Shown here piece after piece: positions 25,974 to 34,551 of a stretch of DNA of 64,000 bases. The stretch covers positions 1 to 64,000 of the forward strand of contig CAKTBG010000003.1 in assembly GCA_934533135.1 (NCBI GenBank), given 5' to 3'. The position numbers were made by a program, and so were the translations under genes. Under the pieces are notes generated by a model. It saw only the letters and a program-made list of their open reading frames with translations. It did no database searches and had not been told where the DNA came from. The DNA comes from an uncultured Faecalibacterium sp. Lineage in GTDB: Bacteria > Bacillota > Clostridia > Oscillospirales > Ruminococcaceae. Each line of letters begins with the position of its first letter. Positions within the stretch are counted from its first letter, which is position 1.

Positions 25974-26002
25974 ATCCTACCGGAAACCGTGGTTTCTGTC
26001 AA
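25974..26002 (-). promoter_or_regulatory. Promoter of ldh
   Basis: On the minus strand TTGACA (26002-25997) and TAGGAT (25979-25974), spacer 17 nt. Confidence 0.6.
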
Positions 26003-26050
26003 GTGCAGGGGCAACAAAAAGTGTGTCCGATTCCAAAATGGAATATACGA

Positions 26051-26187
26051 ACCTCTCAGTCTCGCTCACGCTCGACAGCTCCCCTACTGAGGGGAGCCCT
26101 TGGCAAAGAGATTTTGCTTTTCGGGGATTGCCAAGGCCTCTCCTACAAGGAGAGGTGGCATTGCGCAAGCAATGACGGAGAGGTTGG
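26051..26187. repeat. REP-like palindromic element pair C (ldh/speA)
   Basis: ACCTCTCAGTC...GGGGAGCCCTTGGCA is followed by its facing partner TGCCAAGGCCTCTCCTACAAGGAGAGGTGGCA...GACGGAGAGGTT. Confidence 0.85.
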
Positions 26188-26224
26188 ACAAGAAGAATTT
26201 ACCCTGATTTTTCAAAATTTAGAA

Positions 26225-26253
26225 TTGACAACAAAGTAGCCGTATGTTAAGAT
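26225..26253 (+). promoter_or_regulatory. Promoter of the polyamine operon leader
   Basis: TTGACA at 26225-26230 and TAAGAT at 26248-26253, spacer 17 nt. The start point near 26260 lies about 465 nt before the decarboxylase ATG, an unusually long leader. Confidence 0.7.
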
Positions 26254-26259
26254 AAACAC

Positions 26260-26631
26260 GATTTTGGAAGGATGAGAGTGATCAGGGTCTTTCCGAGAGC
26301 AATACACTGGGACCACCCGAACAAGCGGGTCGAGGCCATACGGACAGCCGGGTCCACTGCCGACCGGCGGCGTTTTCGCTGCCATTATTGATGGAGTTTG
26401 AAGCTCAAATTTTATAAGTTGGTTTACTTAAAACCAGTTGGTTTCTTACAAACCGAACGGCGCGCGTCGCGCTGGCTTGTGAAACGGTCAATACGAGTAG
26501 TAAAAGTAGTAATTGCTATATAGACTCTGACATTTCTTCCCTTCCCAATGAGCGAGATTGCAGAAGGACGGCTGCTTTGCGCTTTGGTGCAAAGGATCTT
26601 TGCCGCGCTTTTTGGCAATAGGGGAGCACCT
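26260..26631 (+). ncRNA. Long structured leader RNA of the polyamine operon
   Basis: Between promoter and terminator several hairpins can be drawn: ACCCG with CGGGT near 26315-26330, GGAC with GTCC at 26342-26355, GGCGGCG with CGCTGCC at 26367-26384, two tandem hairpins GGTTT...AAACC at 26421-26455, and GCAAAG with CTTTGC at 26589-26603. No known riboswitch consensus was recognised (guanidine-I, SAM, lysine, FMN and T-box patterns were considered). The ending in a strong terminator suggests control by attenuation. Confidence 0.4.
26278..26391 (+). CDS. Possible 37-residue leader or small protein
   Basis: A GTG at 26278, 6 nt after GGAAGG, opens a 37-codon frame that ends in TGA at 26389-26391; an ATG at 26272 is in frame but too close to the ribosome binding site. 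The product is basic (IRVFPRAIHWDHPNKRVEAI, then RRRFRCHY). I do not recognise it. It lies fully inside the long transcribed leader of the polyamine operon. The same bases also form hairpins, so this could be structured RNA rather than a gene. Confidence 0.3.
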   Translation: MIRVFPRAIHWDHPNKRVEAIRTAGSTADRRRFRCHY

Positions 26632-26683
26632 CACGGGCCAGCTGAGACGGTTTTGCACCGTTCAGCTGGCTCGTGCTTTTTTT
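26632..26683 (+). terminator. Strong terminator 42 nt before speA, probable attenuator
   Basis: A 14-bp stem with one G-U pair (26632-26645 with 26662-26675), extended inside by ACGG/CCGT, is followed by C and seven T. It lies in the leader, so the operon can be read only when this hairpin is bypassed, unless another promoter exists close to the gene; none is visible in the 42 nt left. Confidence 0.85.
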
Positions 26684-26724
26684 GTGCAGAAAAAGCGTTT
26701 TGGGCTGTGAAGAGGTGAATGGAA

Positions 26725-28194
26725 ATGGAAGAAAAAAAGCAGTCCTCCCTGTCGGAGCGGCAGAGCCATGCGCCCATCTATGAGGCGTTGGAGCGGTTCC
26801 GCCAGATGCGGGTGGTCCCCTTTGATGTGCCGGGTCACAAGCGGGGACGCGGCAACCCGGAACTGACCAAGTTTCTGGGGCAGCAGTGCGTGGGCGTGGA
26901 CGTCAACAGCATGAAGCCGCTGGACAACCTCTGCCACCCGGTATCGGTCATCCGGGAAGCTGAGGAGCTGGCAGCCGAAGCCTTTGGCGCGGCACACGCC
27001 TTTTTGATGGTGGGCGGCACCACAAGTGCCGTCCAGAGCATGGTGCTCACGGCCTGCAAGCGGGGTGATGAGATCATCCTGCCCCGCAATGTCCACCGCA
27101 GCGTCATCAATGCACTGGTGCTCTGCGGCGCGGTGCCGGTCTACGTCAACCCCGAGATGGATGCCCGGCTGGGCATTTCCCTCGGCATGAAGCGGGAGCA
27201 GGTGGCCAAGGCCATCGCCGAGCACCCCCATGCCGTGGCGGTGCTGGTGAACAACCCGACCTATTACGGCATCTGCTCGGATCTGAAAGCCATCGTCGAG
27301 ATGGCGCACGCCGCCGGGATGCTCTGCCTTGCAGACGAGGCGCACGGCACCCACTTCTACTTCGGCGAGGGGCTGCCGATCTCGGCCATGGCCGCCGGTG
27401 CGGATATGGCGTCCGTCTCGATGCACAAGAGCGGCGGAAGCCTGACGCAGTCCAGCTTCCTGCTGGCCGGGCCGAACGTCCATGCGGGCTATGTCCGGCA
27501 GATCATCAACCTGACCCAGACCACGTCCGGCAGCTATCTGCTCATGTCCAGTCTGGACATCTCCCGGCGCAACCTTGCCCTGCGCGGCAAGGAGATCTTT
27601 GCGCAGGTCAAGAAGCTGGCCGAATATGCCCGGGAAGAGATCAACGCCATCGGCGGCTACTACGCCTTCGGGCAGGAGCTGGTCAACGGCGATTCGGTCT
27701 ATGCCTTCGACCCCACCAAGCTCAGCGTCCACACGCTGGATATTGGTCTGGCGGGCATCGAGGTCTACGACCTGCTCCGGGATGAGTACGACATCCAGAT
27801 CGAGTTTGGCGACATCGGCAACCTGCTGGCCTACATCTCCATCGGCGACCGGATTCAGGACATCGAGCGGCTGGTCTCGGCACTGGCCGAGATCCGCCGC
27901 CTGTACCAGAAAGATCCCAGTGGCATGATGAGCCACGAATACATTGACCCCGAAGTGGCCGCCAGCCCGCAGGAAGCGTTCTACGCCGACAAGATCAGCC
28001 TGCCCCTCCGGGAGACGGAGGGCAAGGTGTGCAGCGAGTTCGTCATGTGCTATCCTCCGGGAATCCCCATCCTCGCACCCGGCGAAAAGATCACCCGGGA
28101 TATTCTGGATTACATCGAATACGCCAAAGCCATCGGCTGCTCCATGACCGGCCCCGAAGACCCGGACATTGAGCGTCTGAACGTGCTGGCATAA
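26725..28194 (+). CDS. speA: Orn/Lys/Arg decarboxylase, SpeA-type (PLP, fold I)
   Basis: 489 residues. The PLP lysine lies in SVSMHKSGGSLTQSS (around residue 236); LADEAHGTHFYF holds the PLP-ring aspartate. The start FDVPGHKRGRGNPEL and the C-terminal EFVMCYPPGIPILAPGE are the family hallmarks. It is the short Gram-positive form without the N-terminal wing domain. Substrate (arginine or lysine) cannot be fixed from sequence; in Firmicutes spe clusters arginine to agmatine is the usual activity. ATG 26725 is chosen because GAGGTG lies 7 nt before it; ATG 26719 would be too close. speE follows after 12 nt. Confidence 0.9.
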   Translation: MEEKKQSSLSERQSHAPIYEALERFRQMRVVPFDVPGHKRGRGNPELTKFLGQQCVGVDVNSMKPLDNLCHPVSVIREAEELAAEAFGAAHAFLMVGGTTSAVQSMVLTACKRGDEIILPRNVHRSVINALVLCGAVPVYVNPEMDARLGISLGMKREQVAKAIAEHPHAVAVLVNNPTYYGICSDLKAIVEMAHAAGMLCLADEAHGTHFYFGEGLPISAMAAGADMASVSMHKSGGSLTQSSFLLAGPNVHAGYVRQIINLTQTTSGSYLLMSSLDISRRNLALRGKEIFAQVKKLAEYAREEINAIGGYYAFGQELVNGDSVYAFDPTKLSVHTLDIGLAGIEVYDLLRDEYDIQIEFGDIGNLLAYISIGDRIQDIERLVSALAEIRRLYQKDPSGMMSHEYIDPEVAASPQEAFYADKISLPLRETEGKVCSEFVMCYPPGIPILAPGEKITRDILDYIEYAKAIGCSMTGPEDPDIERLNVLA

Positions 28195-28206
28195 GGGGGA
28201 ACGGAT

Positions 28207-29058
28207 ATGGAATTCTGGTTCAGTGAGCCGCATACCCCGGACGTCAAGCTCAGCCTCCGGGTGAACAAACTGCTGTACAGCGAAGAGAGCGAATACCAGC
28301 GGATCGACGTGTTCGATACGCCCGAGTTCGGCCGGGTGCTGGCTCTGGACGGCAACATCATGCTGACCGAGCGGGATGAGTTCATCTACGACGAAATGAT
28401 GACCCATGTGCCGATGGCCGTCCACCCGAACATCCGCAAGGTGCTGATCATCGGTGCCGGTGACGGCGGCGTGGTCCGGGAGCTGACCCGGTTTGAGCAG
28501 GTCGAGCGGATCGACCTTGTGGAAATGGATGAGATGGTGGTGGAAGCCTGCCGCCGCTATCTGCCCGGCAACGCCTGCCGCTTGGACGACGAGCGGGTTC
28601 ACATCTACTACGAGAACGGCCTGAAATTCATCCGCCGGAAAGAAAACGAATACGACCTGATCATCGTGGATTCCACCGACCCCTTCGGCCCGTCCGAGGG
28701 TCTGTTTACCCGGGAGTTCTACGGCAACTGCTACAACGCCCTGAAAGAGGACGGCATTCTGGTCAACCAGCAGGGCAGCCCCTTCTACGGCGAGGACGCC
28801 GAGGCCATGCAGCGGAGCCACAAGCGGATCGCCTCCACCTTCCCCATCAGCCGGGTGTATCAAGCGCACATCCCGACCTACGCGGCGGGCTACTGGCTGT
28901 TTGGGTTTGCCAGCAAGAAATATCACCCCATCGACGATCTCGACGCTACCCGCTGGAACGGCTATCACCTCCGCACCCGGTACTACACCACCCGCCTCCA
29001 TGTGGGCGCGTTCTATCTGCCGGCCTTTTTGGAGCAGATGCTGAAGGAAGTGGAGTAA
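28207..29058 (+). CDS. speE: Spermidine synthase (polyamine aminopropyltransferase)
   Basis: 283 residues. The start EFWFSEPHTPDVKLSLRVNK and IDVFDTPEFGRVLALDG form the N-terminal beta domain. The methyltransferase-like core carries VLIIGAGDGGVVREL and the catalytic VDSTDPFGPSEGLFTREFY. It transfers an aminopropyl group from decarboxylated SAM to putrescine or a similar amine. No SAM decarboxylase (speD/speH) is in the window. It follows speA by 12 nt and is followed by a REP pair and the carboxyspermidine genes. Confidence 0.93.
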   Translation: MEFWFSEPHTPDVKLSLRVNKLLYSEESEYQRIDVFDTPEFGRVLALDGNIMLTERDEFIYDEMMTHVPMAVHPNIRKVLIIGAGDGGVVRELTRFEQVERIDLVEMDEMVVEACRRYLPGNACRLDDERVHIYYENGLKFIRRKENEYDLIIVDSTDPFGPSEGLFTREFYGNCYNALKEDGILVNQQGSPFYGEDAEAMQRSHKRIASTFPISRVYQAHIPTYAAGYWLFGFASKKYHPIDDLDATRWNGYHLRTRYYTTRLHVGAFYLPAFLEQMLKEVE

Positions 29059-29060
29059 AA

Positions 29061-29210
29061 GGCTCCCCTACAAGGGGAGCTGTCGAGCGAATGCGAGACT
29101 GAGAGGTTGTACAAGATGCGGCTTTGTCTTAACAGCTGCTCTGTCCAACCTCTCCGTCATCGCTGACGCGATGCCACCTCTCCTAGTAGGAGAGGCCTTG
29201 GCAAAGAGAT
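29061..29210. repeat. REP-like palindromic element pair D (speE/CASDH gene)
   Basis: GGCTCCCCTACAAGGGGAGC...GACTGAGAGGTT followed by AACCTCTCCGTCATCGC...GGAGAGGCCTTGGCA. It starts 3 nt after the speE stop and fills the gap within the operon. Confidence 0.85.
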
Positions 29211-29243
29211 AAAAAATCACATCACATATAAAGGAGTATCACC

Positions 29244-30502
<1,259 letters not shown>

Positions 30503-30503
<1 letters not shown>

Positions 30504-31714
30504 TGCGGCTGCGGGATGCCCGCCCGCCGTTTGCGGGTCTGGCACGCCTTGCACCGGAAGCCCTTGCCCAGCTGCCGACGCCCTGCTATCTGCTGGACGA
30601 AGCGCAGCTGAAACGCAACGGCGAGATCCTGCTGGGCGTCCAGCAGCGCACCGGGTGCAGGATCCTGCTGGCGCAGAAAGCCTTCTCCAACTTCAACTGC
30701 TATCCCCTGCTTGCGCCGTATCTGGCGGGCACCGAGGCCAGCGGCCTGTATGAATCCCGCCTTGGCCGGGAAGAGCTGCCCGGCAAGGAGAACCATGTGT
30801 TCTGCGCCGCCTACCGGGAGGAAGAATTCGGGGAGCTGCTCGGCTATGCCGACCACATCGTGTTCAACTCCCCCCGGCAGCTGGCAAAATTCGGCCCCCG
30901 CGCCAAGGCCGCGGGCAAGAGCGTCGGTCTGCGGGTGAACCCCGAGCACTCGACGCAGGAGGGGCACGAGATCTACGATCCCTGCGCACCCGGCAGCCGC
31001 CTTGGAACCACCCGCGCCCAGTGGGAGGCGGCGGTGGCGGAGGATCCGACCCTGCCCGCCCTGCTGGACGGCCTGCATTTCCACACCCTCTGCGAACAGG
31101 ACGCCGACGCGCTGGCCGAGACGCTGCCTGCGGTGGAAGCAAAATTCGGGGATCTGCTCCCCCGGATGCAGTGGCTGAATTTCGGCGGCGGGCACCACAT
31201 CACCCGCCCGGGCTACGACCTCAACACGCTGGAAGCCTGCATCCGTGCAATGCAGGAAAAATACGGCGTGCAGGTCTATCTCGAACCCGGCGAGGCGTGG
31301 GCGTTGAACGCGGGCTATCTTGTCACCACCGTGCTGGATACCCTGCAAAACGGCGGAACAAACCTTGCGATTCTGGATATGTCGGCGGCCTGCCACACCC
31401 CGGACGTCATCGAGATGCCCTACCGCCCGCCCCTTCTGGACGCCGGGGAACCGGGCGAAAAGGCCGTCACCGTCCGTCTCGGCGGGCCGACCTGCCTTGC
31501 GGGAGACGTGGTGGGCGATTACAGCTTTGACGCGCCCCTCTCTGAGGGCGACCGGCTGCTCTTCGGCGATATGGCGATCTATTCCACCTGCAAGAACAAC
31601 ACCTTCAACGGGATGCCGCTGCCCGACATCTGGGCGTTGACCGAGGCGGGGGGAACCGTCCGGCTGGCACACTTCGGCTACCGGGATTTCAAAGACCGTC
31701 TCGGAACGGAGTGA
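30503..31714 (+). CDS. nspC: Carboxynorspermidine/carboxyspermidine decarboxylase
   Basis: 403 residues, alanine-racemase-like fold III PLP enzyme. The PLP lysine is in ILLAQKAFSNFNCYP; LNFGGGHHITRPGYD and LEPGEAWALNAGYLVTTV follow; the C-terminal DMAIYSTCKNNTFNGMPLPD holds the partner-subunit cysteine. It decarboxylates carboxyspermidine to spermidine, completing the two-step route. It starts inside the stop codon of the dehydrogenase gene (TGATG). Confidence 0.93.
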
Positions 31715-31749
31715 CGAAAAAAACCGATCCATTTCAGCAGTTTTCCCAA

Positions 31750-31779
31750 TTGACAACGGCTGCCGACGCGGGGTACAAT
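31750..31779 (+). promoter_or_regulatory. Promoter of the lipoprotein gene
   Basis: TTGACA at 31750-31755 and TACAAT at 31774-31779 with an 18-nt spacer. Confidence 0.7.
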
Positions 31780-31847
31780 GAAGCTGAGCAGATTTCTGCA
31801 AACCGGATTCGGACGTACCGACAACAATCGTTTGGGAGGAATGTACC

Positions 31848-32384
31848 ATGAAACAGTTGAAACGATTCCTCGCCCTCGTTCTGGTGGGCGTTCTGGCATT
31901 GACCGTGCTGACCGGCTGCGGTGGAAACGCAAACTTTGGCGCAGAGGTCGAAAAGGAGATGCTGGCTGCGGTCAATTCGCTCCGCACCGAAGAAAATGCG
32001 CCGCTGACCAATGACAGCGAGCTGAAAGCAAAGTGCGAAGCTGCCCTGAAATATGTGAATGCAGACGGCACGATCCCGCTGTACAAAGCACGCCAGCAGG
32101 AAGATACCCGCTCTGCAGATGGGAAGACCCGCACGATTGTTGCCATTGGCGTTGAGACCAAGGACAACTATAAATTCGGCCAGATCAACAGTTCTAACCA
32201 GAATCAGCTGGTCGAAGCACTGGCCATCACGCCCGACGAGCTGGCTGCTTACGTGGCAAAGATCCGTCAGGACAGCGACAAGAATTTCTACAACAGTCTG
32301 AGTGGCTTTGCGGTGGCGACCCGCACCATCAACGGCAAGACCTATCTTGCCATGGCCATGAAAGTGTCCGTGACGAAAAAGTAA
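31848..32384 (+). CDS. Small predicted lipoprotein of unknown function
   Basis: 178 residues. A clear lipoprotein signal: basic MKQLKR, a hydrophobic run and the lipobox LTGC with the cysteine at about residue 25. The mature part is soluble and mixed, with no domain I recognise (VEKEMLAAVNSLRTEENAPL near the start, YLAMAMKVSVTKK at the end). It would be anchored on the outside of the membrane. A strong promoter and a terminator make it a single-gene unit. GGAGG precedes the ATG by about 7 nt. Confidence 0.8.
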   Translation: MKQLKRFLALVLVGVLALTVLTGCGGNANFGAEVEKEMLAAVNSLRTEENAPLTNDSELKAKCEAALKYVNADGTIPLYKARQQEDTRSADGKTRTIVAIGVETKDNYKFGQINSSNQNQLVEALAITPDELAAYVAKIRQDSDKNFYNSLSGFAVATRTINGKTYLAMAMKVSVTKK

Positions 32385-32400
32385 ATCCAACGAGCGCACT

Positions 32401-32438
32401 GCCCCTTCCGGAGATTTCCCGGGAGGGGCATTTTTTTT
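32401..32438 (+). terminator. Terminator of the lipoprotein gene
   Basis: An 11-bp stem (32401-32411 with 32419-32429) followed by eight T. Confidence 0.92.
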
Positions 32439-32465
32439 GCCAAAACCGGCACTCTGTGGTACAAT
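32437..32465 (+). promoter_or_regulatory. Promoter of the Wadjet-like operon
   Basis: TTGCCA at 32437-32442 and TACAAT at 32460-32465, spacer 17 nt. The -35 box directly follows the T tract of the previous terminator. Confidence 0.65.
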
Positions 32466-32515
32466 AAACACAGTTGACTTCCGGCAAAACCGCCGGGAAA
32501 GAAAGGATCGTTTCG

Positions 32516-33949
32516 ATGCAGCTGTTTGAACTGGTCAGCCCCCGTCTGTTCCGGCCTCTGGCCGGGCCGAACCGGGCGTTTTATGCGGAGCTGCTGCTCC
32601 TGCTCTGGGAAGAATGCCGCCATACGGCCGATTACAGCATCTCCCGCGCCGAGGCGGTCTCCCGGGCGGAGGATTACTTTGCGGCGTTGGCAAAACCCCT
32701 TGCCCTCGACGCCGACGACGCGGGCGACGAAGCCGAACAGCCCACCCGGGACCCGCACCTGCTGGCGTTGGGGTTCCTGCTCCGGCTGCGGCGCACCGGC
32801 TGGCTGGAAGAGCAGCCCGGCAGCTATGAGGAAGAGCCGTCTCTCGCCTTTGTGCCCGAGGTCACCCCCCTGCTGGAAGCCCTCGAAGAAATCCTGAACC
32901 CGCGGGTCGTCACCTACACCGGCAAGCTCTACAAGGCATGGCAGCTTTTGCGGAGCGTCGGCGACGAAAAAAGCCCCTACGAAAACGTTCTGCGGGAGGT
33001 GGCCGGGGATCTCGACGCGCTGAACAAGTCGCTCCGGGCGTTGAACGCCTCCATCGGCCATTACATCGACCGGCTGACCCGCAACCGCACCCCGCAGGAG
33101 GTGCTGGAACTGTTTGACCAGTACGAAGAAAAAGTGGTTGCCGCCGCCTACCACCGCTTCAAGACCAGCGACAACCTGTTCAACTACCGCGCTTATCTCG
33201 AAGAGGGGCTGGACGCGTGCGAGGCCAATTACCTGCCGCAGCTGGCTCTCGATTACGCCCGGGTGGAACGCTGCGCCCCCGGCGAAGCGGCCCCGGCGGT
33301 GCGTGCCCTCATCCAGAAACAGCGGGATGCGCTGGAAGAGATGAGCGACCTCATCCGGCAGATCGACCAGAGCCACATCCGCTACCGCAAGCGGGCGGTG
33401 CAGCGGGCGCAGTTTCTGCTGCTGAGCGACCGCTCGGCACAGGGCAGCGTGACGGCTCTGCTCCGCCGCTATGCCGAGGAGATCAAAACGCCCGACCAGC
33501 TCTTCGAGCCGGACGACGGGCCGGTGGCCTCCCGGCTGCGGCTCTACCCGGTGCAGACGTTTGGGGAAAAGTTTCTCTATCCGCCGGTAGCCCCCCGCAC
33601 GGCTGCGCCGCTGGCTCCGGTGGAGACGGTGTTGCTCGACCCTGCCCAGCTGCGCAGAGAACAGCAGCTGCTGCTGGACTACGCGCGGATGGCCGTCACC
33701 GAAGAAAACGTCGAGCGGCTGGCGCAGCAGGCACTGGCTGCCCGCCCGCAGGTGGCGGCGTCCACCCTCGCGGCCGAGTATCCGCAGGATTTTGCCCGGA
33801 TCATCGGCCTGCACACCTATTCCTGCTCTCCCCGCCGGAAATACGAGATCGTCCTCACCGGCAGATGGGTCGAGCAGAACGGCTTCCGCTTTGAGGATTT
33901 TATCCTGACGCGGCACCGGGAACACCAGAACGATGGGGAGGAGAACTGA
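32516..33949 (+). CDS. jetA: Wadjet/condensin kleisin-like subunit, JetA family (DUF5716-type)
   Basis: 477 residues, mostly helical. The N-terminus (MQLFELVSPRLFRPLAGPNR) and the central region (YTGKLYKAWQLL, LRALNASIGHYIDRLT) are typical of the JetA proteins next to SMC-like JetC in Firmicutes. By analogy with MukF it is the kleisin that bridges the JetC heads. ATG 32516 follows AAAGGA by about 8 nt. It begins a tight operon with jetB (2-nt gap) and jetC. Family assignment rests on remembered sequence character plus the operon pattern. Confidence 0.8.
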   Translation: MQLFELVSPRLFRPLAGPNRAFYAELLLLLWEECRHTADYSISRAEAVSRAEDYFAALAKPLALDADDAGDEAEQPTRDPHLLALGFLLRLRRTGWLEEQPGSYEEEPSLAFVPEVTPLLEALEEILNPRVVTYTGKLYKAWQLLRSVGDEKSPYENVLREVAGDLDALNKSLRALNASIGHYIDRLTRNRTPQEVLELFDQYEEKVVAAAYHRFKTSDNLFNYRAYLEEGLDACEANYLPQLALDYARVERCAPGEAAPAVRALIQKQRDALEEMSDLIRQIDQSHIRYRKRAVQRAQFLLLSDRSAQGSVTALLRRYAEEIKTPDQLFEPDDGPVASRLRLYPVQTFGEKFLYPPVAPRTAAPLAPVETVLLDPAQLRREQQLLLDYARMAVTEENVERLAQQALAARPQVAASTLAAEYPQDFARIIGLHTYSCSPRRKYEIVLTGRWVEQNGFRFEDFILTRHREHQNDGEEN

Positions 33950-33951
33950 CC

Positions 33952-34551
33952 ATGCCCGAAACGAATCAAATGCTGGAGGAGACCGCAAACTATCTGCTCA
34001 ACCACTGCTTTTTGCTGGGCGGGGTGGAAGACCAGCGGGCAAAGTACCTCTATGTGCAGGATCACCTGAACGCGGTGCGGGCGGTGTTTGCGCCGCTGGG
34101 TTATGCGGTGCTGCTCTACCCGGCTCCCCTGCAGGCGGCGGCTCTGGTCAATGAGCACGAGGGCAGCCAGGCCCGGCTGCTGAAATACGAGAGCATCCTG
34201 CTGCTGGTGCTGCGGCTGCTCTACCTGCAAAAGCGCGAAAACCTCTCCGCCAATGCGGATCAGGTGCTGGTGACGGTGGAGGAAGTGCAGGCCGAACTGC
34301 AGAAGATGAACCTGCCCCGCCGCCTCGACCAGCCCACGCTGGAACGGCTGCTGCGCACCCTGCGCAGATACAACCTTGCCCGGCCGGTGGGTCGGCTGAG
34401 CGGACTGGACAGTCGGATCGAGGTGTTCCCCACGGTGCTGCTGGCTCTGCCGGACGCCGACCTTGCGGATGCCGCCGCCGAGAGCGGCCGCACCCGCAGC
34501 GAGCTTTCCCTTTACGAACGGCCTGACGAGGCAGCGGAGGCAGAAGAATGA
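33952..34551 (+). CDS. jetB: Wadjet/condensin MukE-like subunit, JetB (DUF6063-like)
   Basis: 199 residues. A winged-helix-like small protein: NYLLNHCFLLGGVEDQRAKY, then KYESILLLVLRLLYLQKRE and VTVEEVQAELQKMNLPRRL. Position between a kleisin-like and an SMC-like gene, size and fold character match MukE/JetB, which docks on the kleisin. GGGGAGGAG precedes the ATG. It overlaps jetC by 4 nt (ATGA). Some databases name this family DUF6063; I recall that association but cannot check it. Confidence 0.75.
   Translation: MPETNQMLEETANYLLNHCFLLGGVEDQRAKYLYVQDHLNAVRAVFAPLGYAVLLYPAPLQAAALVNEHEGSQARLLKYESILLLVLRLLYLQKRENLSANADQVLVTVEEVQAELQKMNLPRRLDQPTLERLLRTLRRYNLARPVGRLSGLDSRIEVFPTVLLALPDADLADAAAESGRTRSELSLYERPDEAAEAEE

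Noticed and set aside
26260-26400. Known riboswitch (guanidine-I, FMN, SAM, T-box, lysine) before the polyamine operon
   Set aside because: Local similarities such as CCGAGAG or GACCGGCGG occur, but the conserved blocks do not appear in the right order for any class.
26662-29001. Minus-strand frame of about 780 codons opposite speA and speE
   Set aside because: Shadow of two clear enzymes on the plus strand; no ribosome binding site or family signature.
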